This document shows, one piece after another, positions 7,105-14,997 of a stretch of DNA of 64,000 nucleotides (its first letter is position 1; every line of letters starts with the position of its first letter). The stretch is from an uncultured Verrucomicrobiota bacterium (GTDB taxonomy: Bacteria; Verrucomicrobiota; Kiritimatiellia; CAIQIC01; Lenti-01), in NCBI GenBank assembly GCA_937860055.1, contig CALMBO010000012.1:62001-126000 (forward strand), given 5' to 3'. Both the position numbers and the translations under genes were made by a program. Under the pieces are notes generated by a model that was not told the origin of the DNA, did no database searches, and was given only the letters and a program-made list of their open reading frames with translations.

Positions 7105-10035
7105 CTAGCGGATGGAGGCGGCGAGGACAACGGCGTCGGCGGAGCAGAAATCCTTGTTGCGCTTGCCGGCGACGGCTTCGATGGCGGCGGACAGGTCGAT
7201 GCGCCGCGGAGGAGTGCGGTCGTCCGCGCCGAGAACGAAGAGATAGAGACGGGCGAAGCGGAAATCCTTTGGTCCGTCCGCGCCGTGGGTGGAAACGAGG
7301 AGGAGGCGCGGGGTGATCCATTCCACATAGCTGTGGCGGACCTCGCGGACGGAGGCGAAGCGGGAATCATCGTTCGCGTAATCGCGTGGATCGGAGGAGA
7401 CGGGAAGGTCGACGGGAGGCGCCCAACCGGTGGAGGAGCGGCAGATGACGGCGATGCGGCCGTCGCGCGAGCGGGTGCAGGCGATAGATTGGCCGTCGGG
7501 GCTGACGGAGGCATGCCCGGAGCCGTCGAAGGGGGTGAGCGCCTGGGCCTCGCCGCCGCCGGCCGGAATGAGGGCAAGTCCGGCGCCCTGGGCGGCTTCC
7601 TTGCGGTGGAAGACGACGGCGGAGCCATCGGGCAGGGGCGCGGGATCTTCCACCAGTTCCGAGCCGGCGCTCTGGTCGGCAACCAGCTCCGGCGTGCCGA
7701 GGCGGAGGACGGCATCGGTGGCGGGGCGGATTCCGGCGCGGAGGAGCTGGTGGTCGCCGCCGCGGAGCTGCGGGGAGTAGTAGAGGTAGTCCACGGCGGC
7801 ACCAAATGCGGGGAAGCGGGCGTTTTCGACGAGGAGGCGATCCTGGCCGCTGGCGAGGTCGATCTGGAAGAGGTCGTGGCGGGCGCGGCCGGCAGGGCCG
7901 GCGGTTTCGGTGCGGTCGTAGGCGACGACGCGGCCGTTGGGGAGGAGGGCGGGGAACCAGTCGGGACCGGAGCGAGAAGTCAATTGCTTGAGGTTCGAGG
8001 CGGTTCCGGAGGCGAGGTCGAAATCGACGCGGAAGAGATCGGCGCCGGAGGGGTCTTCGCGATGGCAGCCGCCGGTGCTTTCCAGGTTGGAGGCGAAGAC
8101 GACGCGGATGGCCTTGGGCAGATCATCGGCCGCGGCGAGGGCGGTCGCCGGGGCTGCAGGAACCGCGGCGGCGGGGGAGGCATTCTTGAGGCGGACGGGC
8201 TTGACGGTCCAGAGCTGGCCCTGGGTATAGCAGACGGGTTGGGGCGCCTTGGGCCGGAAGACGGACTGGAGCAAATCGGCGTAGGGAGGGAAGAGACTGG
8301 ACGGCGGAACGCGCACGGTGTCGCCGGGGGCGGCGAGGACGGCGGCGGCAAGGGCGTAGAGGAATTCGGAGGCGTTCAATTCCACGCCTGGGGCCCGGCC
8401 AACGGCGACGCGTGCGGGGACAAAGCGGTCGCCGGGGATGCGGTCCATGTTGTCGAGCATGGCGCGCGCGGCGGATTGGATGGCGGAGACGGAGAAAGCG
8501 GTTTCCTGCTTGAGGAGGGGGGCGCCGCTTTCAGTGACGGGGCCGTAGAGCGGATGGAGGTCCACGGCGTCGGGGAGGGCGCCGGAGGCGTCGCGCCGGG
8601 CGAGGGCGCGGGCGAGGGTTTCAAAGGCATCGGCGAGCGAACAGGCGCGATCGCCGAGGGCGAGGAGGTCGGGCGGGCGCGCCTGCCAGTTGGAGACAAG
8701 GGCGCGGGCAAGGGCGGTCTGTTCGGCGGCGGAGGGGCGGTGGGCCTTTTCCGGTTCGAACTGCTCGACCAGGGTATTTCCAGTGACCCAGCGGCTGCCG
8801 GGATTCTGCGGGAAGAACTGTTCGCGGAGATAGCGGGCGGTTTCGAGGCCGGCGGCTTCGTCGACCTTGCTGAAGCCGACGAGGAGGAGGCGGGGGCGGG
8901 AGCGGTCGAGGAGTTCGAGCGAGCGGCGGAGGGGGCCGAGGCGGTAGCCGGCCTCGCCGTCGTCGTCGCCCTTGCAGTGGAGGCGGCCCATGTACCAGAA
9001 GATGCTTTCGTTTTCGCCGGCGATGGCCATGACGCGGTCGGCGACCTCGCCGATGCGGAAGATCTTGAGGGCGTGGAGGGCGACGGGGACGGCGGGCTGG
9101 TCGAAGCCGAAGCTGCTCATGCGGCGGAAGGCGTAGCCTTCGGGGGCGCTTTCGAGCGCGTGGCTGGGCATCATGGAGACATCCTTGCCGAAGGCCTGCT
9201 GGACGAGCTTGAGGCCGCCGGCGCGGGAGCGGTCGGTGGCGGAGGGCTGGCGGCGGTCGAGCATGCGGGAAGTTTCATCGATGGTGTACGGGCGGGCGAA
9301 GGAGTAGCGTTCCTCGACGAGTTTCACGGCGGAGTCCCAGTCCTGGCTGGTGGTGAGGGACCAGGGGCCGGCGTAGCCCTGGGCTTCGCGGAGGGTATGG
9401 ATTTCGCCGAGGAGTTCGGAGGCGACGGGATAGGGGCCGTGGGTTTCCTCGCCGTGGTAGCCGAGGGGCAGATCCCAGCGGCGGATCTGGTCGATGAGGG
9501 CGGGGTCCTCCTGGAGGAGGCGTTCGACGAGGATGCCGTCGAAGAAGAGCGTGCCGGGGATGTTGGCCTTGACGAAGAACTCGCCCATGGCGCGGATTTC
9601 GGCGGCGGAGGGGTAGTAGCCGCCGGGGCCGTTGTAGTGGTGGGTGAAGGCGAGGAAGAAGACGGGCTGGCGCGGACCGGAGGAGGCGGTGGAAGTGGGG
9701 GGCGCGGGCAACGGGTCGTGGCCGGCGGGGAGGGTTCGGGAGGCGGCGGCCGAGCCGGGTTGGAGTTTCTCGAGGGCGGCGCGCATGAGGCGGTCGGCTT
9801 CGGCGCGGTCCTGGCGGCGCATGGCGAGGCGGGATTGTTCAGCGAGGGCTTCGGCGGCGGAAGTGTCTTCGCCGCGGGCCTGCGCCTCCCGGAGGAGGGT
9901 CTGGTAGCGCTGGAGGAGGGAGGCGCCGCGTTCGCCGGGGGGGCGGGGGCCGGCGGGAGGCTGGGCCGGCGCGGCGGGGGGAGCAAAAGACAGCAGAGCA
10001 CAGGCGACGAGGCAGAGCGACAGGCGAGAGATCAT
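7105..10035 (-). CDS. Secreted protein: polysaccharide-deacetylase-like region plus TolB-type beta-propeller
   Basis: 976 aa with an N-terminal signal peptide (LSLCLVACALLSFAPPAAPAQ). Residues about 30-120 form a charged helical segment. About 125-300 resemble a NodB/polysaccharide deacetylase-like fold (AFTHHYNGPGGYYPS, IPGTLFFDGILVERLL, GYHGEETHGPYP). The C-terminal 330 residues contain repeated WD/TolB-like blades (DLFRVDFDLASG, DLFQIDLASGQDRLL, GSGHASVSPDGQSIACTRS). The start at 10035 is chosen over upstream in-frame ATGs because those read through a palindromic repeat; AAGGGG lies upstream. I know no named family with this arrangement. Likely acts on surface or environmental glycans, or senses them. 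Function is inference. Confidence 0.72.
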   Translation of the reverse strand: MISRLSLCLVACALLSFAPPAAPAQPPAGPRPPGERGASLLQRYQTLLREAQARGEDTSAAEALAEQSRLAMRRQDRAEADRLMRAALEKLQPGSAAASRTLPAGHDPLPAPPTSTASSGPRQPVFFLAFTHHYNGPGGYYPSAAEIRAMGEFFVKANIPGTLFFDGILVERLLQEDPALIDQIRRWDLPLGYHGEETHGPYPVASELLGEIHTLREAQGYAGPWSLTTSQDWDSAVKLVEERYSFARPYTIDETSRMLDRRQPSATDRSRAGGLKLVQQAFGKDVSMMPSHALESAPEGYAFRRMSSFGFDQPAVPVALHALKIFRIGEVADRVMAIAGENESIFWYMGRLHCKGDDDGEAGYRLGPLRRSLELLDRSRPRLLLVGFSKVDEAAGLETARYLREQFFPQNPGSRWVTGNTLVEQFEPEKAHRPSAAEQTALARALVSNWQARPPDLLALGDRACSLADAFETLARALARRDASGALPDAVDLHPLYGPVTESGAPLLKQETAFSVSAIQSAARAMLDNMDRIPGDRFVPARVAVGRAPGVELNASEFLYALAAAVLAAPGDTVRVPPSSLFPPYADLLQSVFRPKAPQPVCYTQGQLWTVKPVRLKNASPAAAVPAAPATALAAADDLPKAIRVVFASNLESTGGCHREDPSGADLFRVDFDLASGTASNLKQLTSRSGPDWFPALLPNGRVVAYDRTETAGPAGRARHDLFQIDLASGQDRLLVENARFPAFGAAVDYLYYSPQLRGGDHQLLRAGIRPATDAVLRLGTPELVADQSAGSELVEDPAPLPDGSAVVFHRKEAAQGAGLALIPAGGGEAQALTPFDGSGHASVSPDGQSIACTRSRDGRIAVICRSSTGWAPPVDLPVSSDPRDYANDDSRFASVREVRHSYVEWITPRLLLVSTHGADGPKDFRFARLYLFVLGADDRTPPRRIDLSAAIEAVAGKRNKDFCSADAVVLAASIR

Positions 10036-10112
10036 CCGGAGAACCCCTTTCCGAATCCGTTCATTTCGCGGAATCATGCGCTCCAGGCGGCGGACAGGCG
10101 AGCGAAAACGAA

Positions 10113-10196
10113 TTTTCCACACAATGGAAAAACTTTCAGCGGATTTTCCATACAATGGAAAAACTTTGGAGGGCGCCTCCGGCGGCGCCTTCCCGC
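10113..10196. repeat. Paired TTTTCCA palindromes plus GGCGCCTTCCCGC 13-mer
   Basis: Two copies of TTTTCCA-n5-TGGAAAA (10113-10131 and 10144-10162), each followed by ACTTT, then a GGCGCC-rich stretch that ends in the 13-mer GGCGCCTTCCCGC (10184-10196). Lies between the zupT stop and the start of the secreted deacetylase-like gene. The same composite, reversed, occurs at 33683-33746. Confidence 0.8.
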
Positions 10197-10216
10197 CGCG
10201 CAGGGAGGGAGGGGGG

Positions 10217-11122
10217 CTACTGCATGAGGAGGAGGCTGACGGCCATGACGGCCATGCCGCCGACGAGGCCGAGAAGGCTGTCGTGGCCCTTGCCGTAGGC
10301 GCGGCTGGTGGGGAGGAGTTCGTCGACGCTGATGTAGACCATGATGCCGGCGACGCCGCCGAAGAGGATGCCCATGACCTGGGGGGGGAAGCCGCCGTTG
10401 GCGCCGCCCATGAAGAGGCGGAGGGCGAGGTAGGCGATGAAGGCGCCGACGGGTTCGGCGAGGCCGCTGAGGAGGGAGTAGAGGAAGGCCTTGTGGCGAT
10501 TGCCGGTGGCGTAGAAGATGGGAACGGAGACGCTGATGCCTTCGGGAATGTTGTGGAGGGCGATGGCGATGGCGATGGCGACGCCGAGGGAGGGATCGTG
10601 GAGGGCGGCGAGGAAGGTGGCGAGGCCTTCGGGGAAGTTGTGGATGGCGATAGCCAGCGCGGTGAAGAGGCCCATGCGCATGAGCTTGTGGTGGTGGTGG
10701 GCGTGGTCGTGGACGTTAAACTCCCTATCCTTGGGGCGGGTGCCGTCGAAGTGTTCGAAATCGGGGAGGGGGGCCTTGGGGTCGTGGAGGGGCTTGGTTT
10801 CCTCCTCGGCGTGGGTTTCGTGGGGGTTTTCGGCGGCGGGGATGAGGTTGTCGATGAGGCCGATGAGAAGCATGCCGCCGAAGAAGGAGGCGACGTTGAT
10901 CCAGTTGGCGAGGGGATCGCCGTAGCGGAGGGCGAGGGCGCGGGAGCCCTTGAAGAAGATTTCGACGAAGGAGACGTAGAGCATGACGCCGGCGGAGAAG
11001 CCGGTGGCGACGGAAAGGAAGCGGTAATTGGTGCGCTTGGCCGTGAAGGCGATGATGCTGCCGATGCCGGTGGCCATGCCGGCGAAGACGGTCAAACCCA
11101 GGGCCATCCAGACTTCATTCAT
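10217..11122 (-). CDS. zupT: ZIP-family divalent metal transporter
   Basis: 301 aa inner-membrane importer for Zn(II), Fe(II) and related ions. Eight helices. The metal-binding signature motifs are present: [10 protein letters not shown] in helix 4 and [14 protein letters not shown] in helix 5, both with the conserved His and Glu. A long cytoplasmic loop carries a His-rich stretch (HDHAHHHHK), typical of ZIP regulation or metal capture. An extra acidic insert (about residues 95-135) makes it longer than E. coli ZupT (257 aa). Single gene; downstream lie the paired palindromes. Confidence 0.92.
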   Translation of the reverse strand: MNEVWMALGLTVFAGMATGIGSIIAFTAKRTNYRFLSVATGFSAGVMLYVSFVEIFFKGSRALALRYGDPLANWINVASFFGGMLLIGLIDNLIPAAENPHETHAEEETKPLHDPKAPLPDFEHFDGTRPKDREFNVHDHAHHHHKLMRMGLFTALAIAIHNFPEGLATFLAALHDPSLGVAIAIAIALHNIPEGISVSVPIFYATGNRHKAFLYSLLSGLAEPVGAFIAYLALRLFMGGANGGFPPQVMGILFGGVAGIMVYISVDELLPTSRAYGKGHDSLLGLVGGMAVMAVSLLLMQ

Positions 11123-11171
11123 GTGGTTTCCATTCCGAGAGGGAGGAATCTACCCCAGTTCCGGGGATTTG

Positions 11172-11549
11172 TCAGGAAGGGATTGACGGTTCGAACTGTC
11201 CGGTGCGGAGGAGGACGAGGGTGCAGGCGCGGACGACGTCGATGCCGGCGGCGGCGAGTTTCCGCTCCAGCTCCGGATTTTCGGTGCCGGGGTTGAAGAT
11301 GACGCGGGCGGGGCGGGCGGCGAGGAGTTCGCCGGCCATGCCGGTGGAGAGGGAGGGGGAGACGTACATCGTGACGGTGTGCAGGGGCGCGGGGACATCC
11401 GCGAGGCGCTTGAAGACAGGGTGGCCATCGATTTCGGGGAGGGCGGGATGGATGGGGAAGACGGCGTGGCCTTTCTTCGCCAGCAGGACGACGGCCTGAT
11501 GGCTGTAGCGTTCGGGCTTGTTGCTGGCACCGAGGACGGCGACGTTCAT
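11172..11549 (-). CDS. CoA-binding domain protein (YccU type)
   Basis: 125 aa single Rossmann-like CoA_binding_2 domain. Starts MNVAVLGASNKPERYSHQAVVLL with the Gly-Ala-Ser nucleotide loop, contains PIHPALPEIDGHPVF and IFNPGTENPELERKL, and a Cys (VVRACTLVLL) at the conserved late position. AGGAGG precedes the ATG. Proteins of this family bind CoA or are CoAlated; exact role is unknown. Separate from zupT by 49 nt on the same strand. Confidence 0.88.
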   Translation of the reverse strand: MNVAVLGASNKPERYSHQAVVLLAKKGHAVFPIHPALPEIDGHPVFKRLADVPAPLHTVTMYVSPSLSTGMAGELLAARPARVIFNPGTENPELERKLAAAGIDVVRACTLVLLRTGQFEPSIPS

Positions 11550-11627
11550 GATGCTTCCTCCTGGCGCACACTTTCGCCCTTCGTGGAGGGGCGGTCAAGC
11601 GCGCAGGATGAAAAGCGCGGAGGGGGT

Positions 11628-11656
11628 TTGACGCGGGGGAGGGGGTGGGGTAGCCT
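11628..11656 (+). promoter_or_regulatory. Probable sigma70 promoter of the S1/P1 nuclease gene
   Basis: TTGACG (11628-11633), 17-nt G-rich spacer, TAGCCT (11651-11656); start codon 26 nt further on, with AGGAGG in between. Confidence 0.5.
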
Positions 11657-11682
11657 CTCCGCTTCCGAATAGGAGGCTGCGG

Positions 11683-12642
11683 ATGAAACGTGCAATCCTG
11701 AAAACGATGTTGATGTGGGCGCTGGCCGTCCCGGGGGCCGCCTGGGCCTGGGGCCCGGAGGGGCATGCGGTGGTCGGCGACATCGCCGCGCGCCACCTGA
11801 CCCCGCGCGCCCAGAAGCAGGTCCGCGTCCTTTTGCAGGACAAGAACCGGCGGCTCGGCGATTACGAAATCTCCTGCTGGGCGGATGAAATCAAGGGATC
11901 GAAGGATTACGAGAAACTCTATCCCGACAACGGACTGTGGCACTTCGTGGATTTCGACACCTTCATGCACTACGACGAGGATTTCGAGCTGAAGCCGCCG
12001 GCGGACGGGCAGGACGTGGTGGACCAGATCGTCCGCTGGCAGAAGGTGCTGGGGGCGAAGGACTCCACTCCGGCGCAGAAGCTCGACGCGCTGCGCTTTT
12101 TGGTCCATTTCGTGGGCGACATGCACCAGCCGCTGCATTGCGCGTTCCGCTGCGGCGACATGGGCGGCAACATGATTCCGGTCAATTCCTTCAAGGGGAA
12201 GAACTATTCCTTCGGGCCCCAGACGCCGATGGACTATCCGCCCAGCATCCACAGCGCATGGGACGAGTCGATGGTTCTCGAGCTGATGGCGGGGCGGAGC
12301 CGTTCGGCCTTTGCCAAGTTCCTGCTGGAGGGCATCGGGCCGGAGCAGATGCAATGGTGGAGCCAGGGCAAGCCGATGGACTGGGCCACGGACAGCTACT
12401 GGCGGGCGCGCAAGCAGGCCTATCGCTGGACCAACGGGGAGAACCTGCCTTACAAGTGGGCGCGGCCGGGCATGGACCTGACGAGCGAGAACTACATCGA
12501 TTCCCGCCTGCCGATGGCGCAGGAGCAACTGCAGAAGGCCGGCGTGCGGCTGGCGTTCCTGCTGAACGAGGCGCTGGATCCGAAATACGTGAAGCCGCCG
12601 AAACCGGAGCCCAAGGAAGATTCCGCGGCGCCGGCGAAATAG
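11683..12642 (+). CDS. Secreted S1/P1 nuclease
   Basis: 319 aa zinc-dependent endonuclease / 3'-nucleotidase of the S1/P1 (phospholipase C-like) fold. The signal peptide ends AAWA before Trp23, which becomes the N-terminal zinc ligand as in P1. All nine ligands can be placed: Trp23, His28 (GPEGH), Asp68 (CWADE), His87 (LWHF), His-Asp-His in HFVGDMHQPLH, and His-Asp in HSAWD. A Pro/Lys-rich tail of about 20 residues follows the domain. AGGAGG Shine-Dalgarno. Likely cleaves extracellular single-stranded nucleic acid for nucleotide or phosphate scavenging. Stands alone, convergent with ferritin. Confidence 0.93.
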   Translation: MKRAILKTMLMWALAVPGAAWAWGPEGHAVVGDIAARHLTPRAQKQVRVLLQDKNRRLGDYEISCWADEIKGSKDYEKLYPDNGLWHFVDFDTFMHYDEDFELKPPADGQDVVDQIVRWQKVLGAKDSTPAQKLDALRFLVHFVGDMHQPLHCAFRCGDMGGNMIPVNSFKGKNYSFGPQTPMDYPPSIHSAWDESMVLELMAGRSRSAFAKFLLEGIGPEQMQWWSQGKPMDWATDSYWRARKQAYRWTNGENLPYKWARPGMDLTSENYIDSRLPMAQEQLQKAGVRLAFLLNEALDPKYVKPPKPEPKEDSAAPAK

Positions 12643-12644
12643 GC

Positions 12645-12680
12645 GGCGCCTTCCCGCACCCGGGGGCCGCGGAACGGCTG
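12645..12680. repeat. GGCGCCTTCCCGC repeat element
   Basis: The 13-mer GGCGCCTTCCCGC (12645-12657) followed by GCA-n3-GGGGGCCGCGGAACGGC, directly after the nuclease stop. The same core and right flank recur at 27028-27060. Confidence 0.7.
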
Positions 12681-12696
12681 GGCGGGCGATGGAAAC

Positions 12697-12724
12697 AAAA
12701 AAGCGGGAGGCCAAGGCCTCCCGC
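12697..12724 (-). terminator. Rho-independent terminator of ferritin
   Basis: Minus strand: GCGGGAGGCC, TT loop, GGCCTCCCGC (12724-12703), then TTTTTT (12702-12697). Perfect 10-bp stem; 16 nt past the ferritin stop. Confidence 0.9.
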
Positions 12725-12739
12725 CGGTGGACGGAGGGG

Positions 12740-13231
12740 TTATTCCCCGCGCTTGCCGATGTGCCGGTCGACCATGTAGAGGGAGCCGGCGGAGCTGCCC
12801 ACCAACGTAAGGGCGCTGATGGCCTCGTTGCACTGGGCCTCTTCCTCGACCTGTTCGTCGATGAACCACTTGAGCATGCTCTGGGTGGCGTAGTCCTTTT
12901 CGGCGATGGCGAGGGAGTTCAGGTCGTTGATCCAGGCGGTGACCTTCTTTTCGTGGAGGAGGGCGTCCTTGAACATGTCGAGGATGTCCTTCCATTCGGT
13001 CCTGGGGGCTTCCATGGCGGCGAGTTCGACCTTGGCGCCCTGGTCCTGGAGGTACTTGGAGAACTTGAGGGCGTGTTCCTGCTCCTCCTTGAACTGGATG
13101 CTCATCCACTTCCCGGTGCCGAGGAAGCCCTTTTCGATGGCGTCGTTGGCCATCGCCAGATAGAGGAAGGCGGAGAAAAATTCGCGGTTGATCTGGGCGT
13201 TGATTTCCTGGGCCATTTTCTTGCTGATCAT
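12740..13231 (-). CDS. ftnA: Ferritin (bacterial non-haem)
   Basis: 163 aa iron-storage ferritin forming a 24-mer; oxidises Fe(II) and stores it as ferrihydrite. Four-helix bundle with the ferroxidase residues visible: Glu in INREFFSAFLYLAMA, Glu and His in FKEEQEHALKF, and Glu in LLHEKKVTAWI. Length matches E. coli FtnA (165). The start ATG at 13231 has AAAGGA upstream; an in-frame extension further upstream is poor in coding signal. Followed by a strong terminator. With rubrerythrin and GPx it suggests iron and peroxide management. Confidence 0.95.
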   Translation of the reverse strand: MISKKMAQEINAQINREFFSAFLYLAMANDAIEKGFLGTGKWMSIQFKEEQEHALKFSKYLQDQGAKVELAAMEAPRTEWKDILDMFKDALLHEKKVTAWINDLNSLAIAEKDYATQSMLKWFIDEQVEEEAQCNEAISALTLVGSSAGSLYMVDRHIGKRGE

Positions 13232-13369
13232 GTTGTCTATCCTTTCTGTGTATCCACTTCCGCAGGGGAGCCGGGGCTTCCGCGGTTTTGATGCCGGAAA
13301 CCTAGCACAGGAAGGCGGAAATGTCATCTAAATCGCTTGGTTTTTTGGGGAAAGGACGATTTCCCGGCC

Positions 13370-13398
13370 TCGACAAGGAGGGGGGAAGGGGAGTAAAG
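13370..13398 (+). promoter_or_regulatory. Possible promoter of tgt with very short leader
   Basis: TCGACA (13370-13375), 17-nt purine-rich spacer, GTAAAG (13393-13398). The tgt ATG is only 10 nt beyond the -10 box and has no nearby Shine-Dalgarno, so the mRNA may be almost leaderless. parB and lptD show the same geometry. Confidence 0.4.
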
Positions 13399-13408
13399 TG
13401 CGCCCTTC

Positions 13409-14560
13409 ATGTCCGAAATCGGCACATTCGAGGTCTTGCACGAGGATCCGGGGTCCAAGGCGCGCCTGGGGCGGCTGTGGACGGCGCACGGGCCGGTGGA
13501 TACGCCGGTGTTCATGCCGGTGGGGACGCAGGCGACGGTGAAATCCATGGCGCCGTGGGAGCTGGAGGCGCTGAACTGCGAGATTCTGCTGGGGAACACG
13601 TATCATCTGAACGTGCGGCCGGGGATGGATGTGATGGAGAAATTCGGGGGGTTGCACCGGTTCCAGGACTGGAAGCGGGCGATCCTGACGGACAGCGGGG
13701 GCTACCAGGTGTTCAGCCTGACGAAGCTGCGGCAGATGACCCCGGAGGGGGTGTGGTTCCAGTCGCACGTGGACGGGACGAAGATGTTCATGGGGCCGAA
13801 GGAGAGCATGGCGATCCAGCGGACGCTGGGGTCGGACATCGCGATGGTTTTCGACGAGTGCCCGCCGTGTCCGTGCACCCCGGAATACGCTTGCCAAGCG
13901 GTGGACCGGACCCTATCTTGGGCGGCTAAATGTGCCCAGCAGCCCCGCGCGGCGGGGCAGCTGGTGTTCGGCATCGTCCAGGGCGGCGTGTATCCCGGAT
14001 TGCGGGAGCGCTGCGCCAAGGGCCTGCTGGCGCTCGGCGCGTTCGATGGCTATGCCATCGGGGGCGTGAGCGTGGGCGAGCCGGAGGACCTGATCATGCC
14101 GGGCGTGCGGATGACGGTGGATCTCCTGCCGAGGGAGCGTCCGCGCTACCTGATGGGCGTCGGCCAGTTCTGGCAGATGTCCGAGTCGGTGGCGTGCGGC
14201 GTGGACATGTTCGACTGCGTGATGCCGACGAGGCTGGCGCGGCACGGGACGGTGTTCACGCGGAACGGGCGCTATTCGGTGCGGGCGGCGGTGAACCGCC
14301 TGGAGGACCGCCCGCTGGAAGAGGGCTGCACGTGCGCGGCCTGCCGGCGGTTCAGCCGGGGCTATGTGCGGCACCTGCTGAACGTGGGCGAGATCCTCGG
14401 GGTCCGCCTGACGGCGCTGCACAACATGCAGGCCTATTTTGATTTCATCGCCCGGATGCGGCAGAGCCTCCGGGACGGAACTTTCGAAGCGTTCCGCGCG
14501 GAGACGGCCCGGGTGTACGGGCCGTCGGCGGCGGGACCGGGAGCCGCGGCCGGAGCCTAG
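13409..14560 (+). CDS. tgt: Queuine tRNA-ribosyltransferase
   Basis: 383 aa TIM-barrel enzyme that exchanges guanine 34 of GUN anticodons for preQ1 in the queuosine pathway. The substrate-binding Asp is in LTDSGGYQVFSL and the nucleophile Asp in DMFDCVMPTRLARHG. The zinc site is CTCAACRRF followed by a His in GYVRHLL. QGGVYPGLRERCA and GGVSVGEPE are conserved. The C-terminal 15 residues are Ala/Gly/Pro-rich and outside the family domain. First gene of tgt-yajC-secDF-recJ, all on the plus strand, an order found in many bacteria. Confidence 0.97.
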   Translation: MSEIGTFEVLHEDPGSKARLGRLWTAHGPVDTPVFMPVGTQATVKSMAPWELEALNCEILLGNTYHLNVRPGMDVMEKFGGLHRFQDWKRAILTDSGGYQVFSLTKLRQMTPEGVWFQSHVDGTKMFMGPKESMAIQRTLGSDIAMVFDECPPCPCTPEYACQAVDRTLSWAAKCAQQPRAAGQLVFGIVQGGVYPGLRERCAKGLLALGAFDGYAIGGVSVGEPEDLIMPGVRMTVDLLPRERPRYLMGVGQFWQMSESVACGVDMFDCVMPTRLARHGTVFTRNGRYSVRAAVNRLEDRPLEEGCTCAACRRFSRGYVRHLLNVGEILGVRLTALHNMQAYFDFIARMRQSLRDGTFEAFRAETARVYGPSAAGPGAAAGA

Positions 14561-14580
14561 CGGCAGGAGGAGAGAAGACG

Positions 14581-14934
14581 ATGAACTGGTTTGGATTTTT
14601 GGCGATGGCGCCGGCCCCGGCAGGCGGCGAGGGCGCGGCCCCGCAGTCGAGCATGTTCATGTTCGTGTGGCTGGGCCTGATGGTGGCGCTGTTCTACTTC
14701 ATGCTGATCCGTCCGCAGAAGCGGCGGGAGAAGGAGCGCCAGGCGCTTTTGGAGGCCGTCAAGACGGGCGACCGGGTCCTCTTTGCCGGGGGGCTTCTGG
14801 GGGTGGTGGCGAACGTCAAGGAAAAGACCCTGGTCGTGAAGATCGCCGACGGCGTGAAGGTGGAGATCGTGCGGGGCGCGGTCTCGCAGGTGCTGGAGAA
14901 GGGCGACACCCCCGAGAAGGACGCGCAGGGCTAG
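14581..14934 (+). CDS. yajC: Sec translocon accessory subunit YajC
   Basis: 117 aa, single transmembrane helix (FVWLGLMVALFYFMLI) followed by the family signature RPQKRREKERQ and a small cytoplasmic domain (VKTGDRVLFAGGLLGVVANV). Strong AGGAGGAGA Shine-Dalgarno. 20 nt after tgt and 63 nt before secDF. Works with SecD-SecF in the holotranslocon. Confidence 0.96.
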   Translation: MNWFGFLAMAPAPAGGEGAAPQSSMFMFVWLGLMVALFYFMLIRPQKRREKERQALLEAVKTGDRVLFAGGLLGVVANVKEKTLVVKIADGVKVEIVRGAVSQVLEKGDTPEKDAQG

Positions 14935-14997
14935 GCCGCCGGAAGGCGCAACGGAATTTCCGGCGGATTCCGCCGGGCAACACGGGAAACAAAGACT

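Noticed and set aside
10036..10155. Extended N-terminus of the secreted deacetylase-like protein
   Set aside because: The additional residues are encoded by the palindromic repeat; the later ATG is followed by a clean signal peptide.
6892..10227. 1111-codon open frame on the plus strand
   Set aside because: Antisense of the secreted deacetylase/propeller gene; Gly/Glu/Ala/Val-rich with no domain, and it spans a palindromic repeat.
14960..14976. Attenuator between yajC and secDF
   Set aside because: A 7-bp hairpin is present but has no T-run, so a terminator or attenuator is not supported.
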